From SURF-32 sp964648365 (GTDB lineage Bacteria > Planctomycetota > Phycisphaerae > UBA1845), in assembly GCA_964648365.1 (NCBI GenBank), contig CAZYLK010000095.1, positions 1 to 21,813 of the forward strand: DNA of 21,813 nt, written 5' to 3'. Of the stretch, positions 21,725 to 21,813 are shown in pieces (position 1 is the stretch's first letter; every line of letters begins with the position of its first letter). The notes beneath the pieces were generated by a model. It was not told where the DNA came from, ran no database searches, and was given only the letters and a program-made list of their open reading frames with translations. A program made the position numbers and the translations under genes.

Positions 21725-21813
21725 CATCAGCCTCCCTTTACGAATAACAGAGGGCCAACGAGGCCTTCCCGATCGGCCGGGCGGTCCGATCCGACGCCTG
21801 CGGACGTCGGCGA

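Overview
The window is GC-rich, densely coded bacterial DNA that looks like a member of the Planctomycetota, probably a Phycisphaerae-like lineage. Three things point that way. A secreted beta-propeller protein carries the D-C-N-x-N ... N-G-x-P-D-E-C-D calcium-binding-like motif common in planctomycete exported proteins. The valyl-tRNA synthetase has a four-cysteine insertion after its signature loop. There are several exported repeat proteins and a Thr-type sulfatase-fold enzyme. The assignment is inference from gene content; there is no rRNA in the window.

Layout, left to right. The 3' part of valS (3-2078) is followed by a BlaI/MecI-type repressor (2226-2630) with a good sigma70-like promoter and a possible operator, and then by an M56/BlaR1-type membrane protease (2742-4541) whose outer domain carries three EF-hand loops instead of a penicillin sensor. 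Next come an exported FG-GAP propeller protein (4944-6563), two small membrane proteins (6725-7129; DUF456-like 7285-7815), type III glutamine synthetase (8003-10204), an octamer repeat array, a DinB-fold protein (10286-10825), and two tandem exported Cys-rich paralogs (11149-12033 and 12218-13093). These converge on tsaD (13227-14240, minus) across a 12-bp stem-loop. A membrane-anchored sulfatase-fold enzyme (14471-16012, minus) is divergent from a HAD phosphatase (16100-16708), which overlaps larB (16690-17451); nnrD (17679-18539) follows. After a second, inverted set of octamer repeats come two minus-strand genes: a voltage-sensor-like protein without a pore (18754-19485) and an exported 14-repeat WD40 protein (19607-21724).

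How the genes relate. Most are independent units. The clear functional pair is the BlaI/BlaR1-like couple: a DNA-binding repressor and a membrane metalloprotease that would inactivate it on an outside signal, here possibly calcium. HAD and larB are translationally coupled, and larB and nnrD both act on NAD-type dinucleotides.

The least explained material is: (i) a C-terminal Cys/CRR/GRA/VPPG module shared by the otherwise unrelated FG-GAP and WD40 propeller proteins at opposite ends of the window; (ii) the pore-less voltage sensor with a C-terminal coiled coil; (iii) the tandem secreted paralogs with an unusual module order and a nine-cysteine tail; and (iv) the GGGAGTAA octamer arrays, which can form G-quadruplexes and, at one site, a very long hairpin. 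No tRNA, rRNA, CRISPR array, insertion sequence or phage gene was seen.
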